Assembly (NCBI GenBank): GCA_025667525.1
Contig: CM046876.1
Location: 16,913,320-16,977,319 of the forward strand
Direction: 5' to 3'
DNA from: Glebionis coronaria
Taxonomy: Eukaryota; Streptophyta; Magnoliopsida; Asterales; Asteraceae
DNA: 64,000 bases
The notes beneath the pieces were generated by a model that ran no database searches, was not told the origin of the DNA, and saw only the letters and a program-made list of their open reading frames with translations. Position 1 is the first letter of the stretch. Each line of letters opens with the position of its first letter. Position numbers and translations under genes: made by a program. This document shows, one piece after another, positions 1 to 11,517 of the stretch.

Positions 1-565
1 TAATTCTCTGGTCTTTTCATCACAAGTTCTTATGGAACAAGCACACGCTTGAAGTGGTGCTATCTATCCTGATACACCCTAACCGGGTTGTATCACTTAC
101 TTTGCCGAATTAGTACACTGCCGTGCTCCTTACCGATACCCCAGGCGCGCCAGGTTTAATTACAAAGATGTTTATGCTTACATTTTATAATACTTCATTC
201 CGCATACAAAAGCTAAAACATTTTTGCAAAGGTTATTGTCCAATGTAGTTTTGTGCGTTCTAATTTTGTTAGTAGTTTTTTTTTTTACACAATGGCGATG
301 TTGATAGCATCCACACCTCTTAATCTTATTATTCTGGGTGCAAATATACTCGTATTTTTTTTAAACGACTATTGATTAAAACTAGCAAAAAGTTAGAGCA
401 AAAATTACAAAGACATTAGGTTGAGGCTCAAAAATCATAAGACATTTGCCTATAGCCTCTATTCTTACACCAATGAAAAGAAAGAGAAATTACATGAAAA
501 TAAAGTTTTTCAATACCACGTTCATGGTTAGTGGTTACATATGAAAGTAAAGTTTTTTTAGTGTC
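1..565. other. AT-rich intergenic DNA, no gene seen
   Basis: No open reading frame of note, no recognisable repeat boundary and no RNA gene. Poly-T and poly-A runs dominate. I see nothing that supports a function. Confidence 0.6.
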
Positions 566-941
566 AAGGGTGTTTGTTTTACTTTATATAGTGGGCTTAT
601 AAGCTTATTAGCTTATATAAGTTTATAAATCGAAATTAAATGTTTGATTAAACTTATATAAGTAGGTTTATAAGCTTATATAAAGGGTCTTGATAAGTCA
701 AAAAAACTGTAGCTTATATAAAAATAGGTAGACTTATATAATAATAATATATGAAAACATTTATATCTTTATTTAATAATTATATTTTTTTATTTTTTAT
801 ATATTTTTTTGTCATTTTATCTTAGTAACTATATAAGTTAAACCAAACACTTAAACAAAACTTATAAGCTTATTATATAAGCTATAAATGGCTTATATAA
901 CATTATATAAACCCAATACATAAGCTTAACCAAGCAACCTT
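566..941. mobile_element. Palindromic MITE-like element
   Basis: The segment opens with AAGGGTGTTTG and closes with the near-inverse CAAGCAACCTT. The interior is built from many copies of CTTATATAAG and ATAAGCTTAT, so it can fold on itself over most of its 376 bp. It has no coding capacity. The short, AT-rich, self-complementary form with imperfect terminal inverted repeats is typical of a MITE. I could not find a convincing target-site duplication, so the superfamily (hAT-like by its end sequence) is a guess. Confidence 0.5.
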
Positions 942-2081
942 AGTGCGCAAACACGCACATCTACTACTACACACAATAATAAAACTTTAACCAGCTCCAT
1001 AATTAGTATTATTGGACAAAGTTATAGTTTTGGATTTTTTTTGTAGGGCGCATATATGTTTACTACTTAGGCTTATGATATATTGGGCCTAATGAATATA
1101 AAACTTTATTAGGAAAAGTTGGGCCAAATTATTTTGTAGGGCCAGTATATGTTTACTCCTAAAACGTGAACGAAAATTCCTAAATTTGCAAATTTTGTAA
1201 AAGAAAATTGTTATGTTTTTATTTGTTTAAAAGAGGCACTTTTTGTCAAGTGTATTTTGAAAAAAATAATATATCTATATTAGTATATACCACATTTTTT
1301 TATAAGCATCAACTTATAATTACCACACATTTTTATAACTTATATTATCTATAAAATGCCACTAATATGCATGATCAAATGGCATATTTTATGAACAATA
1401 TTTTTTGAAAAAATGTATTTATATTAATAACTAACACAATTTTGTTTAAGTAATACTTTAATAGATTAAACAAATGGATCAATATTCAAGATTATATATA
1501 CCAAATTGTTTTTCATCGTTTGCATTTTTCTTGCTTTTTTTTCTATAGAAAATTGATCATCTGTTTTGGTAGTTAATCAAACTAAAGTATATATTTGCAA
1601 GTAAGTGATGTAGCAATACTAAAGAATAGGTTGCTTGTTTATATTATATGCTTTTACCCTAAACTCCAATTTTTTTCATTAATTGGACTTGTTCAAAAGT
1701 CAAATATTTTGAAACAAATACATATAAATGCAAAAAAAAGTCATCATCCTTTGTTTTGAAAATTTATTTTGAAAAGCCAGCATAAAATAAGTTAGACAGT
1801 ACTATTATATAGTACAAATCAAAGATGAGTTTAAAATACAAATATCTGAAATTTAAACCATTAGTTGCTTAGATATTACGTATATGTTTTTTTTTTATTT
1901 TGTTTTTTTTGTTTGTCTACCAAATCTAACTTGTTTTGAATAGATTAGTTAAATCAAATGGTATTTGTTAAATTAGCTCTCAAGTTAAGTCACAATCACA
2001 TTTTCAATTTCTTTATCATATCATATACACAAAGGTTTTATAGTTTTCCTTTGATCACTTTTGTTATAAAAGCTCTCGGAC
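942..2081. other. AT-rich intergenic DNA, no gene seen
   Basis: About 1.1 kb of AT-rich sequence without coding potential or a delimited repeat. Confidence 0.55.
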
Positions 2082-2346
2082 CATATGGTTATTAATTATT
2101 TTTTAACGGTAAGTTAGGACAGTTACCTACCTCAAATATTAATTTGTGATATGATTTTACAGTATTTACTCAGAAGGTAATCCCTGACAGTCTCGAATCA
2201 ACGCATTTATGAGGCAAACCCATAGATTCTCATCTTGAAAGAAAACAGAAAGACTTAAACTTAAGACCTCTCGTATAACAACCTCTCCAAAGACATTTTT
2301 AATGGTCAACTGAGCTAACCCAGTTAGTTCATACGGTTATTAATTA
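2082..2346 (-). mobile_element. SINE (tRNA-derived retroposon) with 17-bp target duplication
   Basis: The SINE body is 2099-2329 on the minus strand. It is flanked by direct repeats of 17 bp at 2082-2098 and 2330-2346 (CATATGGTTATTAATTA versus CATACGGTTATTAATTA, one mismatch). On the minus strand the 5' end carries GGTTAGCTCAGTTGACC, a good RNA polymerase III A box of a tRNA-derived head. Roughly 50 bases downstream AAGTTTAAGTC looks like a decayed B box. Length near 230 bp and a long imperfect duplication fit a SINE. It encodes nothing and would depend on LINE machinery. The lineage is not identified. Confidence 0.72.
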
Positions 2347-2659
2347 GTAGTATTATTTTTTAGGTTTTCAATAAATAAATCAAAGACATTAAACAAAAAC
2401 ATTACATGATTTAGATAAATTAAACTAACCAAATAAAAACATTATGCATACTTTGTTGTTGATAGCTGAAAAAGACATGAACAATATGTTTGAGAGTTTA
2501 TGTATATTACAGAAAGCATTTATAAAACAACATTTAAGATTTGCCATATTAGCCTTTGTGATGATGTCCTTTTAAGTAGGTATTCCTACTCTTCTTTTCT
2601 TCCTATATTTTTGAAGTTAAGTTGTTTAGCTTTTTTTAACTTGTTAGGTGCATGCAATC
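2347..2659. other. Intergenic, no gene seen
   Basis: AT-rich spacer between the SINE and the Harbinger-type element. A short ORF here has no recognisable domain and runs into the element end. Confidence 0.5.
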
Positions 2660-2933
2660 TTAGAGCAAACGGTGTCACGGCGAGGACCCTCGCCGGTCTG
2701 AGGTGGCACTCTCGTCGGTGCTTGTCGTGACACCCACCCCTTCGCCGTGAACCATTCGCTAGAAATCAACGAGAGAAAAGGAGAGATTTTTGGGCCCTAC
2801 TATTTTTAAACCGTTTCACAACGGTTATATTTTAAATTTATTTTTTTTCTTAATCTTTATATAAACTCTCATCCATTTAACCATTTTAACAATCATATTC
2901 ATTCTCTAAAATAAAAAAAAATACTACTAGAAT

Positions 2934-3256
2934 AGCTTGTTCGGCTCCACACACTTATGATCAAATCAAAAAATTAGTTGTTAAACTAATTAATGAAGAC
3001 AACATTCGACAGAAAGCGATTATGGATTTAGCCCTCAAATTTGAAAGTGCATCCTCTTCAAAATTTGAACTGCATGAGGCATGCTAAAAATGCAAGGATA
3101 TTCCAAAAGAGTGGCGTGATCAGATAATCGAATTTTTGAAAAAAAGAATCGAACAAAGACGATGAAATACATGATGCTTTGGTTGAAGAAGGCGTTAAAA
3201 TCGAAAAACAGATGGATTCTAAAAAAGAATGGATTAGAGAATTTAATTTTAAATAA
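2934..3256 (+). pseudogene. Degraded coding-like stretch inside Harbinger-type element
   Basis: A reading frame from about 2934 runs for some 50 codons to a stop near 3088. Related protein-like sequence continues in other frames (for example a segment reading DIPKEWRDQIIEFLKK near 3100) until about 3256. The composition looks like exon sequence rather than AT-rich spacer. I do not recognise the family. It could be another part of the element's ORF1 or a captured gene fragment. Confidence 0.35.
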
Positions 3257-3453
3257 TGTTATTTTAATTTCAGTAATGTTATTTTATTTTCTATGTTGTA
3301 ATTTTAATTTCAGTAATGAATTTTCCAACGGCTATGTTTAAATTTAAATTTTCCAACAGCTATATATAACATGGGTTCCAACGGCTATATTTTCACTATA
3401 AATACTACTTCTATTTAGTTTTTTTTTTCTCACACAAAACCATACTCTAAAAT

Positions 3454-3861
3454 ATGTCTCAAGAAAACACTTCTGCAAACAAGAAATAAAACAAACGAAA
3501 AGCTACTCGAAACAACCCATCGACACCGGAAAAGGTACAAGAGACAATCCCTCCACAACCTTACCATCCACAACCTTACCCTCCACAACCTTACCCAAAC
3601 ATGATGGGTGAATCATCCGTTCCTATTCATCAACTAGAGAGCCCTGTTGAAGAATACCAGGTACTTGCTGAGTTCCGTCTTACTGAGGCATAAGAATATC
3701 AACTGCTTAATGATGAAGAAGCATTACGTGAAGCATTAGCAAAAGAAGAACGGGAGAAACAAGAGTTGGCGAAGCAGATCAAGTGGGAAAAGACACGCGA
3801 ATTCATTAAGAGATCGTGGGGTATTTCATCGGAATCTGATTCGGATCCCGAAACCGATTAA
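3454..3861 (+). pseudogene. Harbinger ORF1-like protein remnant
   Basis: Starting at ATG 3454 (MSQENTSANKK) the frame runs 136 codons to TAA at 3859-3861. Two in-frame TAA codons break it, one near 3487 and one near 3691. The N-terminal part is a proline-rich PQPYPPQPYP repeat. The C-terminal part is a charged helix rich in EALREALAKEEREKQE followed by a serine/acidic tail. The start MSQ, the Pro/Gln-rich linker and the final charged helix resemble the Myb/NAM-associated ORF1 proteins that accompany Harbinger elements in Asteraceae, but the central domain is missing. Assignment rests on the surrounding inverted repeats more than on the protein. Confidence 0.45.
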
Positions 3862-4153
3862 ATTCCGTCAAACTGTACCGTATTGTATCGTATCGTTTTT
3901 AATTTTATTCCGTATTTGTAATTTTTATTTCCGTATTTGTAATGTTTTATTTAAGTGAAATAAATTTTATTTTGTGTGAAAAATGAAAAAAGAAATAAAA
4001 ATATAAGTGGTGGGACCCAAGTGATGAGGAGATAGACTAGTTGTGAGTGAAGGGGTGTTTACTTGGTTTTTTGTTTTGGTTTGTTGAGATGATGTGACAC
4101 TAAAGTAGCACAAGTGAAGATGTAATTCCTCTTCGTAACACCTTTTACTCTTA

Positions 4154-5636
4154 ACACTTCTCTCATTATTCAATTTCACCTTTTATGAAACTATACGAAT
4201 TTATAGTTAAGTGGTTGCAATTTGTTTACCTTAACAACTACTTTACATTTTACTAAACCACAATCATGCTTACTTAATTGTGTCCAAGTGATGATCACCA
4301 AAACATCCAATTTTTTAAGAGAAATATTGTTGAAAATTTAAAATATCTTCACTTAATAAAGTAATAAACAAAGAAAGATAGGCACACCATAACCAAAAAA
4401 CATCGTTTGAAGAAGAAGAAGAATACTATTAACATGTTATTGCTCATTCAACGTGGAATAATTTGATGCATGTTACTTGCATTAAATTTGTACTAGTTTT
4501 TAAGGCACAACCTCAACTTTCAGTAGCTAAAAAACAGCTACTACGTAATATATATTTCCCCAAAGCCAACTCAACTAGATTGATACAATTCATGCTACCA
4601 AAATGAATGTAACCCAATCAAACATAAATACAAGTTCTATAAAAGTAGATTGATTATGGAGTTGTTGTTTACCAAATGGAACATAAACAATTGACTGCTT
4701 CTTCTTTCAGGGCGAGCTAAAGAGGTTTCCGGGATGCATGAGAATCCGATGGAATTTTTTCACGTAGTGTATATATTATTTGTTAAAAACTTTTTTTTTT
4801 TTAAATGAACCCGATCTTAAAATTATATGCGATATAGATACTTGTACTAAAAATTTTATATACCCGATGACTTTATAGTCTGACTCCACCATGTCTTCTT
4901 TCCGAAGGAAAACTAAGAAATAATCATCTATCAATCATTGAGTAGTTATGTAGATATAAAATGCATAACCTTGACTAGCATATCTTAGTGAAAGTGGATC
5001 ACATTGCATGTTATATCACACCGAAGTGAACTAGTCATAGAATCTTTCTTTTGATGTATATACACTAATACACACACATATAATAAGAACAATATTTAAA
5101 GAAAAAAGTCATGTATATTATTCTAGCATAGGGTGTTTTTTTCTGCAATGATACTCTTTGTATCAAAATACAAACCAATCAACTCAAGTAATCAAATTTA
5201 GTACTACAAAACATGTCCAAAATAGTTAAATAGACATTATATTTACTCAAGAAGTATTATTTTGTAACTCTATAATATACAATACAGTTATAGTTAACCT
5301 AATATTCCTAAACTAATTAAAAACCATTAATAAGAAACTAATATTCCTAATGGTGTAAGAAAATTGATTACACAATCAATAAGACGCATGTGAGTATTGA
5401 GACACTACTTACAAATCCAACTTGGATTTAACATTATAAGTCCATGACAACTTATGATACTTATCCTAATGTACTTTTCTACTATATTGACAGGTTGTAT
5501 TTACTATACAACTTAAATTTGACACATTCTAAAAGAAAAACAAAGAAAATAAACTAAAGGTTCATTAGATAAGAAGAGATGAAATGTCAAATGAAAAAAT
5601 AAACGTTAGAATGAAATAAATGATGTAATCTAATAT
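4154..5636. other. AT-rich intergenic DNA, no gene seen
   Basis: No sustained reading frame, no delimited repeat with target duplication. A GAAGAAGAAGAAG microsatellite lies near 4410. Confidence 0.55.
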
Positions 5637-5638
5637 TA

Positions 5639-5889
5639 CCTCCGTCTCATAATAAGTGTTCGCTTTGACTTTTCTCGGTCTTTTTATTCAAATTTGACTA
5701 TAAATATTTTCATTTATGTTATATAATACTTGATGAAAAATTCATGTATGCATTGAGTTTTAAATGTATTTTTATTAAATATATTTTTCATCCGGTATTA
5801 TATAGCACAAATAAAGATATTTATGATCAAAGTTGAATAAGAAAGACCGTAAAAAGTCAAAATGAACACTTATTATGGGACGGAGGGAG
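5639..5889. mobile_element. Stowaway-type MITE (Tc1/mariner)
   Basis: Classic plant Stowaway ends: the left reads CCTCCGTCTCATAATAAGTG and the right is its inverse, CACTTATTATGGGACGGAGG followed by GAG. The element is flanked by TA on both sides (5637-5638 and 5890-5891), the TA target duplication of Tc1/mariner. At 251 bp with no ORF it is non-autonomous and would depend on a mariner-like transposase elsewhere. Confidence 0.9.
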
Positions 5890-5957
5890 TAGTCATTACT
5901 CTTATTAATGATGTATGTTTAATTAATGGTGGATTGTTATGTAATTTTATTCTATTA

Positions 5958-6570
5958 GAGCGGAAGGTGTCGTAGAGAGGGATACCTTCTCCATTTTGTC
6001 ACCACAACTGTAATATCAGCGTCACATCATCACAAAACAACTAATTAAAACATTATTTCTGTAATGGAGAGTCAACCCCTCTATACTTTGGTCTCACCAC
6101 TATCTTTTATTATATTTTATGTTTTTCACACAAATTACAAATCATTTCATCCAAATAAAAATTACAAATACTTACATAAAAATACACTACGAAAATAAAA
6201 GTATAATCCTAAACTAAAAACGTTTTAAGAAATTACGAAAATTAAAATATTTTAACCAAAAAATTACAAAATACCAAACCATATGAATAAAAATTATAAA
6301 TATATATTAAAAAAACATTAAATTGAATCCATCTTCATTTTCATACAAACACACACACTCTGATAAACACACAACACTCTATTTAATTTTTAAAAAATAA
6401 AACAAATTGAAGAAAAAAGAGAAAGAATAGAAAGATTCACTCTCTCTCCTCTTTGCTACCTCGTCGGCACAACAACAGGAGAACGAAGAAAAGAATGTGG
6501 ATGTAGCAGCGAACACCAACGAAGTTCGGCGAGCAAGCCACCTCAGCTCGGCGTGTCACTTGTGTTTTCA
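5958..6570. mobile_element. Possible second Harbinger-type MITE
   Basis: TTA at 5955-5957 is followed by GAGCGGAAGGTGTCGTAGAG, close to the left end of the element at 2663. Near 6540-6570 the inverse strand reads GTGACACGCCGAGC, a possible matching right end. No TTA follows it, so the right boundary is uncertain. The interior is non-coding. Confidence 0.4.
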
Positions 6571-7030
6571 AAGCTTGAACACAAGATTATTTATTATATA
6601 ATTGTACTACGTATTAATCTTTTTGCTTAATCAATTCAGATTATCGGTTATTAACATTTTTGCACCCACTTATATAAGTTGATTGAGCATTGTTATATCT
6701 TTTTACACGTATAAAAATTACAAGTGTTATTCACTCGTTATCTTTGAACATCAAGTAGGAGGAAATATCATTTCTTAATTTTTTTATTTTTTTTTCTTTT
6801 GATTTTACATAAAAGCGGACTCACATGAGTATCGGGTGTAATACAAGTTATACTTTATTTTATATTATAAAAATAAATTTTATTAAAAAATAGGTTTTTT
6901 CTTATGATGTTCAACACTCATTTTTTAATAATGTAAGGTAACTTTATTAGTAATAATCATTAAAAATATTATGCAATACTTTATTATAAATTTTAACTCT
7001 GCTTCTGATTTTATATGTCATAGTTAAGGA
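6571..7030. other. AT-rich intergenic DNA, no gene seen
   Basis: No reading frame or repeat boundary recognised. Confidence 0.5.
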
Positions 7031-7365
7031 TGAGTATGGTACCGGTCCCGTCCCGGACCCGTCTTGAATTAATGGTACATAATATTTCTCGAGTATAAAT
7101 TAGTGGTATCGGTACCGAATCGAACGGGATTCGGGTATCTGTACCGGGACCGGTACCGGGAAATCAGGTTTTTCCTGTTTTTTTGGGAATTTCCCGATTT
7201 GGTACCGGTCCCGTCCCGAATTAGTGATCCCGAATTCTTTTCACCTTATTTTATAGTCACAATACCGTCCTGAATAGTATTCGAGTAATGAAATTCAGTA
7301 CGGTTCCGAGACGGTTTCGATTTGATTTTAGGATTCGGATAGAAATACTTATCTCTAGTCATAGT
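7031..7365. repeat. GTACCGG/GTCCCG-rich repeat
   Basis: A 330-bp island, more GC-rich than its surroundings, is built from interspersed GGTACCGG, GTCCCGTCCCG and ATTCGGGTA words on both strands. It has no ORF. I cannot define ends or a target duplication. It may be the core of an unrecognised non-autonomous transposon. Confidence 0.4.
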
Positions 7366-7762
7366 ATATCTTTGACGGGGAAAGAAATATAATTCTGATG
7401 AAATGTACATTAGTGGAATTCATATTTTAATGGGGGATCCAGAAAGTGATACAGATGCATAAAATAGAAAATGAGAATATAGAGAAAGTGATACGAATAC
7501 AACGTTTCATAATATAAAATATACTTCAGATATAACGATTTGTTACATCAAGGTGTTAAGATTTATTATCCAAAATTGAATATTCTTGTATAACCTTAGG
7601 TTTCATTTAGTTAGCAAAAAATAAAGTGTTCCTAATATATTTTCTTCACGAAACTTTTACTAAAAGTTAGTAATAAGTATGGAAACATTAGTAGCTTTAT
7701 CGGTCTAACAAATGACTGTCTACTTTTCAACTTCTGCTTACACTATTTCGACGTAGTTGAGT
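7366..7762. other. Intergenic, no gene seen
   Basis: AT-rich spacer before the hAT-type element. Nothing recognised. Confidence 0.5.
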
Positions 7763-7770
7763 ATTGTTGT

Positions 7771-8644
7771 CAGTGGCGGATCCAGAGATCTTAAGTATGT
7801 GTGGCACAAAATTTTTTTTTACCCTCGTACTTTAAGTTATACAAAATTAAAGGCGAATTAAACACACTCATAATATATCAATGTATAAAACAAAGGTTAT
7901 AAATTTGTGTATTGTATTTGTAAATATATAAAATTGCTAATAGCTTTATAATGTTTTATACTTGTTATAATTTCTTTTTATATGTATCGAACAAATTTTT
8001 TTTCTATTATATATACTAAATTTTTATTTTTGGTCATTTTAGTGTATTTTATAACGATTTTGCTTTCCATTTTACCACCTTTGAAAGGGAAAAATGATTA
8101 TAAAATATAGTAAAAAAAAATGAAAGTTTAATAAATAAATTAAAAAAAAATTGTTCGATACATATAAAAAGAAATTATGACAAATATCATATGTTTAGAG
8201 ATCATTAACTCTATAAAAAAAGTTAAAGAAACATTTCAAACTCGTATGAGTAATCACCATTTATAGGACTTTATTAAATGTACTATTAAAGTACCAAATT
8301 ATATGAACGTTTCAAATGTTTGCACTATTAATTATTAAATCCTTTCAGTGATATAGTATTAATTCAGTGCTCAAGCTCATATTTCAAACGTTTTTTGCAC
8401 ATGTTGAGAAATATAACTAAATATAAGGATGCTTGTGTAAGAAACTATAAACTATAAGGTGCAAAGTGAAATTCGCTAAGAATATCATCATCTTCCTCAT
8501 CTATACTTCTTAGGTTTCATACATGAGTAAAAAGTGAGGCGCTTGTGCACTTGATCATGCTGCTCTCGTTAAAATCCGGCCCTGCACCTGGCCAACCCAT
8601 GTGTGGCACGTGCCACAGGTAGCCAGGCCTTAGCTCCGCCCCTG
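7771..8644. mobile_element. Non-autonomous hAT-type transposon with 8-bp target duplication
   Basis: Left end CAGTGGCGGATCCAG and inverse right end CAGGGGCGGAGCTAAG are imperfect terminal inverted repeats of the CAGNGGCGGA class used by plant hAT elements. The flanks are perfect 8-bp direct repeats, ATTGTTGT at 7763-7770 and 8645-8652, which is the hAT duplication length. The 874-bp interior has no transposase ORF. It contains a separate hairpin (arms 7965-7994 and 8151-8180). Confidence 0.85.
7965..8180. repeat. Inverted repeat (30-bp arms) inside the hAT-type element
   Basis: Arms at 7965-7994 and 8151-8180 are near-perfect inverses; the core word is TATGTATCGAACAA on the left and TTGTTCGATACATA on the right. 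The loop contains a further complementary stretch around GGTCATTTTA. This could be a small MITE nested in the hAT element or part of the element's own fold. Confidence 0.65.
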
Positions 8645-8693
8645 ATTGTTGTTGTAAGCTTAAAAGCCTTAAACACCACATTTATAGTATCAT

Positions 8694-9114
8694 GTTATAA
8701 TCAATGTTTCGAAATTCGGTTTTTAAATCGATTCGGATCAACTCGAGTTAACTTGATTTTTTTTTATATAATTATTTTTTTAATAATTAAAAAAAATGTT
8801 AAAAAAAAAATCATAAAAGCTTTCGTATATTAAAAATATAAATTTTCATCAACTAATATAATATGTAAAAATAAAATTTCATCGTAAATACGTAAAAAAA
8901 ATTAAAAAAAAAACCCGGAAGAAATCGAAACCCGTCCGGGTCTCGAAAACCGAATTTACTTGAGTCACTCTAAACCCGACGTGTGTAATCAGATTTCGAA
9001 AATATAAAACACAGGTCAATATGACCCGTTTTTTTATCGGAAGCAATTAACCGATTAATTTGATCAGATCAATCCGAGCGGATCGACTCGAGTCTGAAAA
9101 CATCGGTTATAATC
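8694..9114. mobile_element. Mutator-like MITE, 403 bp, with 9-bp target duplication
   Basis: GTTATAATC occurs at 8694-8702 and again at 9106-9114 as flanking direct repeats. Between them, 8703-9105 begins AATGTTTCGAAATTCG and its inverse end begins CGATGTTTTCAGACTCG, an imperfect inverted repeat. CGGATC, CTCGAG and GATTCGG words recur near both ends. Length, 9-bp duplication and lack of coding suggest a non-autonomous Mutator-like element. The family is not known to me. Confidence 0.6.
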
Positions 9115-9118
9115 AATG

Positions 9119-9452
9119 AAAAATATTTGTAACATCACAGATACAATCCCAAACACAGTTTAAATGTCAAACATGTAGGGGATTCAGGATTGTTTGTGTT
9201 TGTATGTATGAATGTCAAACATGATGTGGTCCTATTAAGGTTTGGTCAAGATTTGATCTGGGCCTTTGTCTTTATGTTTTTTAGTGACTGAAAAGTGAAG
9301 AGAGTGACAAAACATGTCTTGATGGTGTAAGGTACTGTTTCTCATGACCACCACCTGATTATTATAACCCCACTTTGCTTACTGTTAAAGGTGAAGTTGT
9401 GGTGACTTTGGACTTCTATTATTGCTCACAATCTTTTTTTCTTTCTATGTTA
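9119..9452. other. Intergenic, no gene seen
   Basis: AT-rich spacer without ORF or delimited repeat. Confidence 0.5.
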
Positions 9453-9786
9453 GTGGACGTTTGGGATTGTGTTTTTAATTAGATTATCTATTTATTTCAT
9501 TTTAAAAATAAAGATAAGATAAAATAAGTGTTTAGATAATAAATAGAGAAAAGTGATTATTTGCGTTTTGAAGCTTGCAAAATAGAGTTTTGAAAAAGTA
9601 AGTGGGGAACTATTTATTTCATTTTAAAAATGGAGAAAAACTAAATTTAGTTTATTTTATTCATTTTACTTATAAAAAAAATCGAATAATCAAATTTGCC
9701 AAACAACTCAAAAAACTAATTGTCTGATTATTGCGATTTCAAACAGGATAATTATATTCAAACACTATTTTCTAGAATAACGTTTT
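9453..9786. mobile_element. MITE, left part (split by the Athila-like element)
   Basis: The left end reads GTGGACGTTTGGGATTG, then TGTTTTTAATTAGATTATC. After the 9-kb retrotransposon, the sequence at 18790-18862 ends in GATTATC...AATAATCTG...CAATCCCAAAACCCCC, the inverse of this end over about 35 bp. The two parts together form an AT-rich MITE of about 400 bp that was the insertion target. The MITE's own target duplication is unclear (TTA on the left, TAA on the right). Confidence 0.65.
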
Positions 9787-11473
9787 TATTAAGTGTGAAA
9801 ACACTTATCCTTTTACCACTTAATCATAATAATAACCAAGTCAAAACGTGTATTTTATGTCGTAAATGTCGAAATTATGCGTGGTTTGTATTTTTGTTGT
9901 GATTTAGGACCAAAATATGAAAAGGGAAGAAAACACAGGCTTTCACGGGCTTTTATCGAAGAAAAAGACAAAAGACGAAGTCAAAAGATCAAGAGTGCAA
10001 AAAGAACGGAAGTCCAAGGCCTATTCTGAAGATTTATCGAAGAAAAGTTTAAAGACGGAAGTTTAATTAAGCCGAAGAACTCAAGTCTAATTAATGAACA
10101 AAATTACAAGAAGAGTTTAATTAATCCCGAGACAAAGTCGTAAAAGTCGAAGAATTTAGAAGACGAAAAGACGAGAAATAAAGAAAGAAGGAAGCTTCCA
10201 ACACATGTTTACCTCCCTAATCTCCTATAAATACCCTCCTAATATCACATTAGGAGGTGTTGGCTAACTTGTCAAACTAGTCTTCCACCATTTTTCATTA
10301 CTTGCACCTTTAATTTTCATGTCATTTATGTAATTGTCATTTAATTACTTGTCTTGCACCTTAAATTTCTTGCCTTTAATTTCAAGTAAGTCTTTTAATT
10401 TTGTTACTGAATCTTTTCTTTTAATCAAGTTCTTATTTTTAATCTCTCATTATACCTTTCTTGTTTTGCTTAATCTTTATGTTTATGTGCTTATTGTTAT
10501 GCTTATTTGATTAAGTGTTATGTTTTTTTGTTTTTGATCGTTTTGGATTATTGATTTTTATAGCTTATTTGTGCCTTTCTTAAATTTACTTAAGTTTTTA
10601 TAAAAGTTATTTTTATTAAAAAGTTGTTTTTAAATATTTTTGTTATTTAGTGTTTTTAAAAGTTTTAATATTTTTGCTTATTCGCTTTTTCTTATACGTG
10701 TTTTGATTAAGTTTTTAGTCGTGTGCTTATTTAGCTAATAGCTTATTTGATCTTGCTTTTTACGTTTTGCTTACTGTCTTCCGACCAACCATCGGAAAGG
10801 GGTTTTGTCATTCCGACCAACATTCCGATTGCTGGATCGGAAAAGGGTTTAGGATTCTTATCAGGATTCCGATCTGGATTCCGACAGGAGTACTTTTGGC
10901 TGCATTCCGATTTGATATTCCGACGGAGGTGTTGGTTTGGTATTCCGATTAGGCTTGTGGTGACAGCATTCCGACCAGGATTCCGATCCTCGTTCCGATC
11001 ATCCCAAGGTTTGTCATTCCGACGGTGTATTCCGATTACATTCCGACGAGGGTGTTTGTTTGGTATTCCGACAGGTAAGTGACCATTCCGATCGGATTCC
11101 GACGGGATTCCGATTAGGTGTATTCCGACAGGTTTGTTTTAATATTTTGTCTTAGTTTTATTTTTAAGTTTGCTTTATTTTAAGTTTTCAAATTGTCATT
11201 TTTATTAATTTGTCAAATTTACTTTTCGTCACGCTTTAATTTTAAGTCATTTAACTAATTACTTTTTAAAGTTTTAATATTGCACCATTTACGTTTTAAC
11301 TAGTTTTAATTTTAATTACCGTCATTTACTTTAAAGTTTTGCAAATTTAATTTACTACAACGACCAAATTTATTTTATCCACCAAAAGACGACTGAGTCG
11401 CACGTTAACCAGTAATCAATTCGAAGAGACTGGAACAACGAATCCTTTTATTACAAGGAAAAATCTTGTATTA
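9787..11473 (+). repeat. 5' LTR of Athila-like element
   Basis: 1687 bp, matching 17107-18784 along its whole length. It begins TATTAAGTGTGAAAACAC (the 3' copy begins TAATAAG) and ends CTTGTATTA, so the ends are TA...TA, not TG...CA. It contains an ATTCCGA repeat array and a polypyrimidine-rich second half. Confidence 0.88.
10779..11131 (+). repeat. ATTCCGA degenerate array in 5' LTR
   Basis: About 20 copies of ATTCCGA (often ATTCCGACNGG or ATTCCGATNGG) occur at irregular 10-25 base spacing, in a region otherwise more GC-rich than the LTR. Apparent ORFs here are by-products of the repeat. The matching array in the 3' LTR is at 18089-18441. Confidence 0.8.
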
Positions 11474-11475
11474 AA

Positions 11476-11493
11476 TGGCGCCGCTATCGGGGA
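11476..11493 (+). other. Primer-binding site (tRNA-Asp type)
   Basis: TGGCGCCGCTATCGGGGA, two bases after the 5' LTR end, closely matches the TGGCGCCGTTGCCGGGGA primer site known from Athila-type elements, which pairs with the 3' end of tRNA-Asp. It primes minus-strand DNA synthesis. Confidence 0.8.
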
Positions 11494-11517
11494 TCGAAAA
11501 GACAAATCTATTGTTTT

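Larger units (their letters stand above)
2663..4150 (+). mobile_element. PIF/Harbinger-type element, non-autonomous, with TTA target duplication
   Basis: The left end GAGCAAACGGTGTCACGGCG (2663) and the inverse of the right end, GAGTAAAAGGTGTTACGAAG (ending 4150), form imperfect terminal inverted repeats. TTA lies at 2660-2662 and at 4151-4153, the 3-bp duplication expected of the Harbinger superfamily. The 1488-bp body holds an ORF1-like pseudogene (3454-3861) and a more degraded coding-like stretch upstream (about 2934-3256), but no DDE transposase. It would therefore need a transposase in trans. A related left end is seen near 5958. Confidence 0.7.

Noticed and set aside
2301..2320. tRNA gene on the minus strand (A box)
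   Set aside because: No acceptor stem or anticodon arm; the long flanking duplication shows a SINE.
3967..4179. 70-codon minus-strand ORF across the Harbinger right end
   Set aside because: Runs across the TIR and target duplication; no domain.
10747..11082. 111-codon ORF rich in Phe/Arg in the Athila-like LTR (and its twin at 18064)
   Set aside because: It is a translation of the ATTCCGA repeat array; other frames and the opposite strand are equally open.
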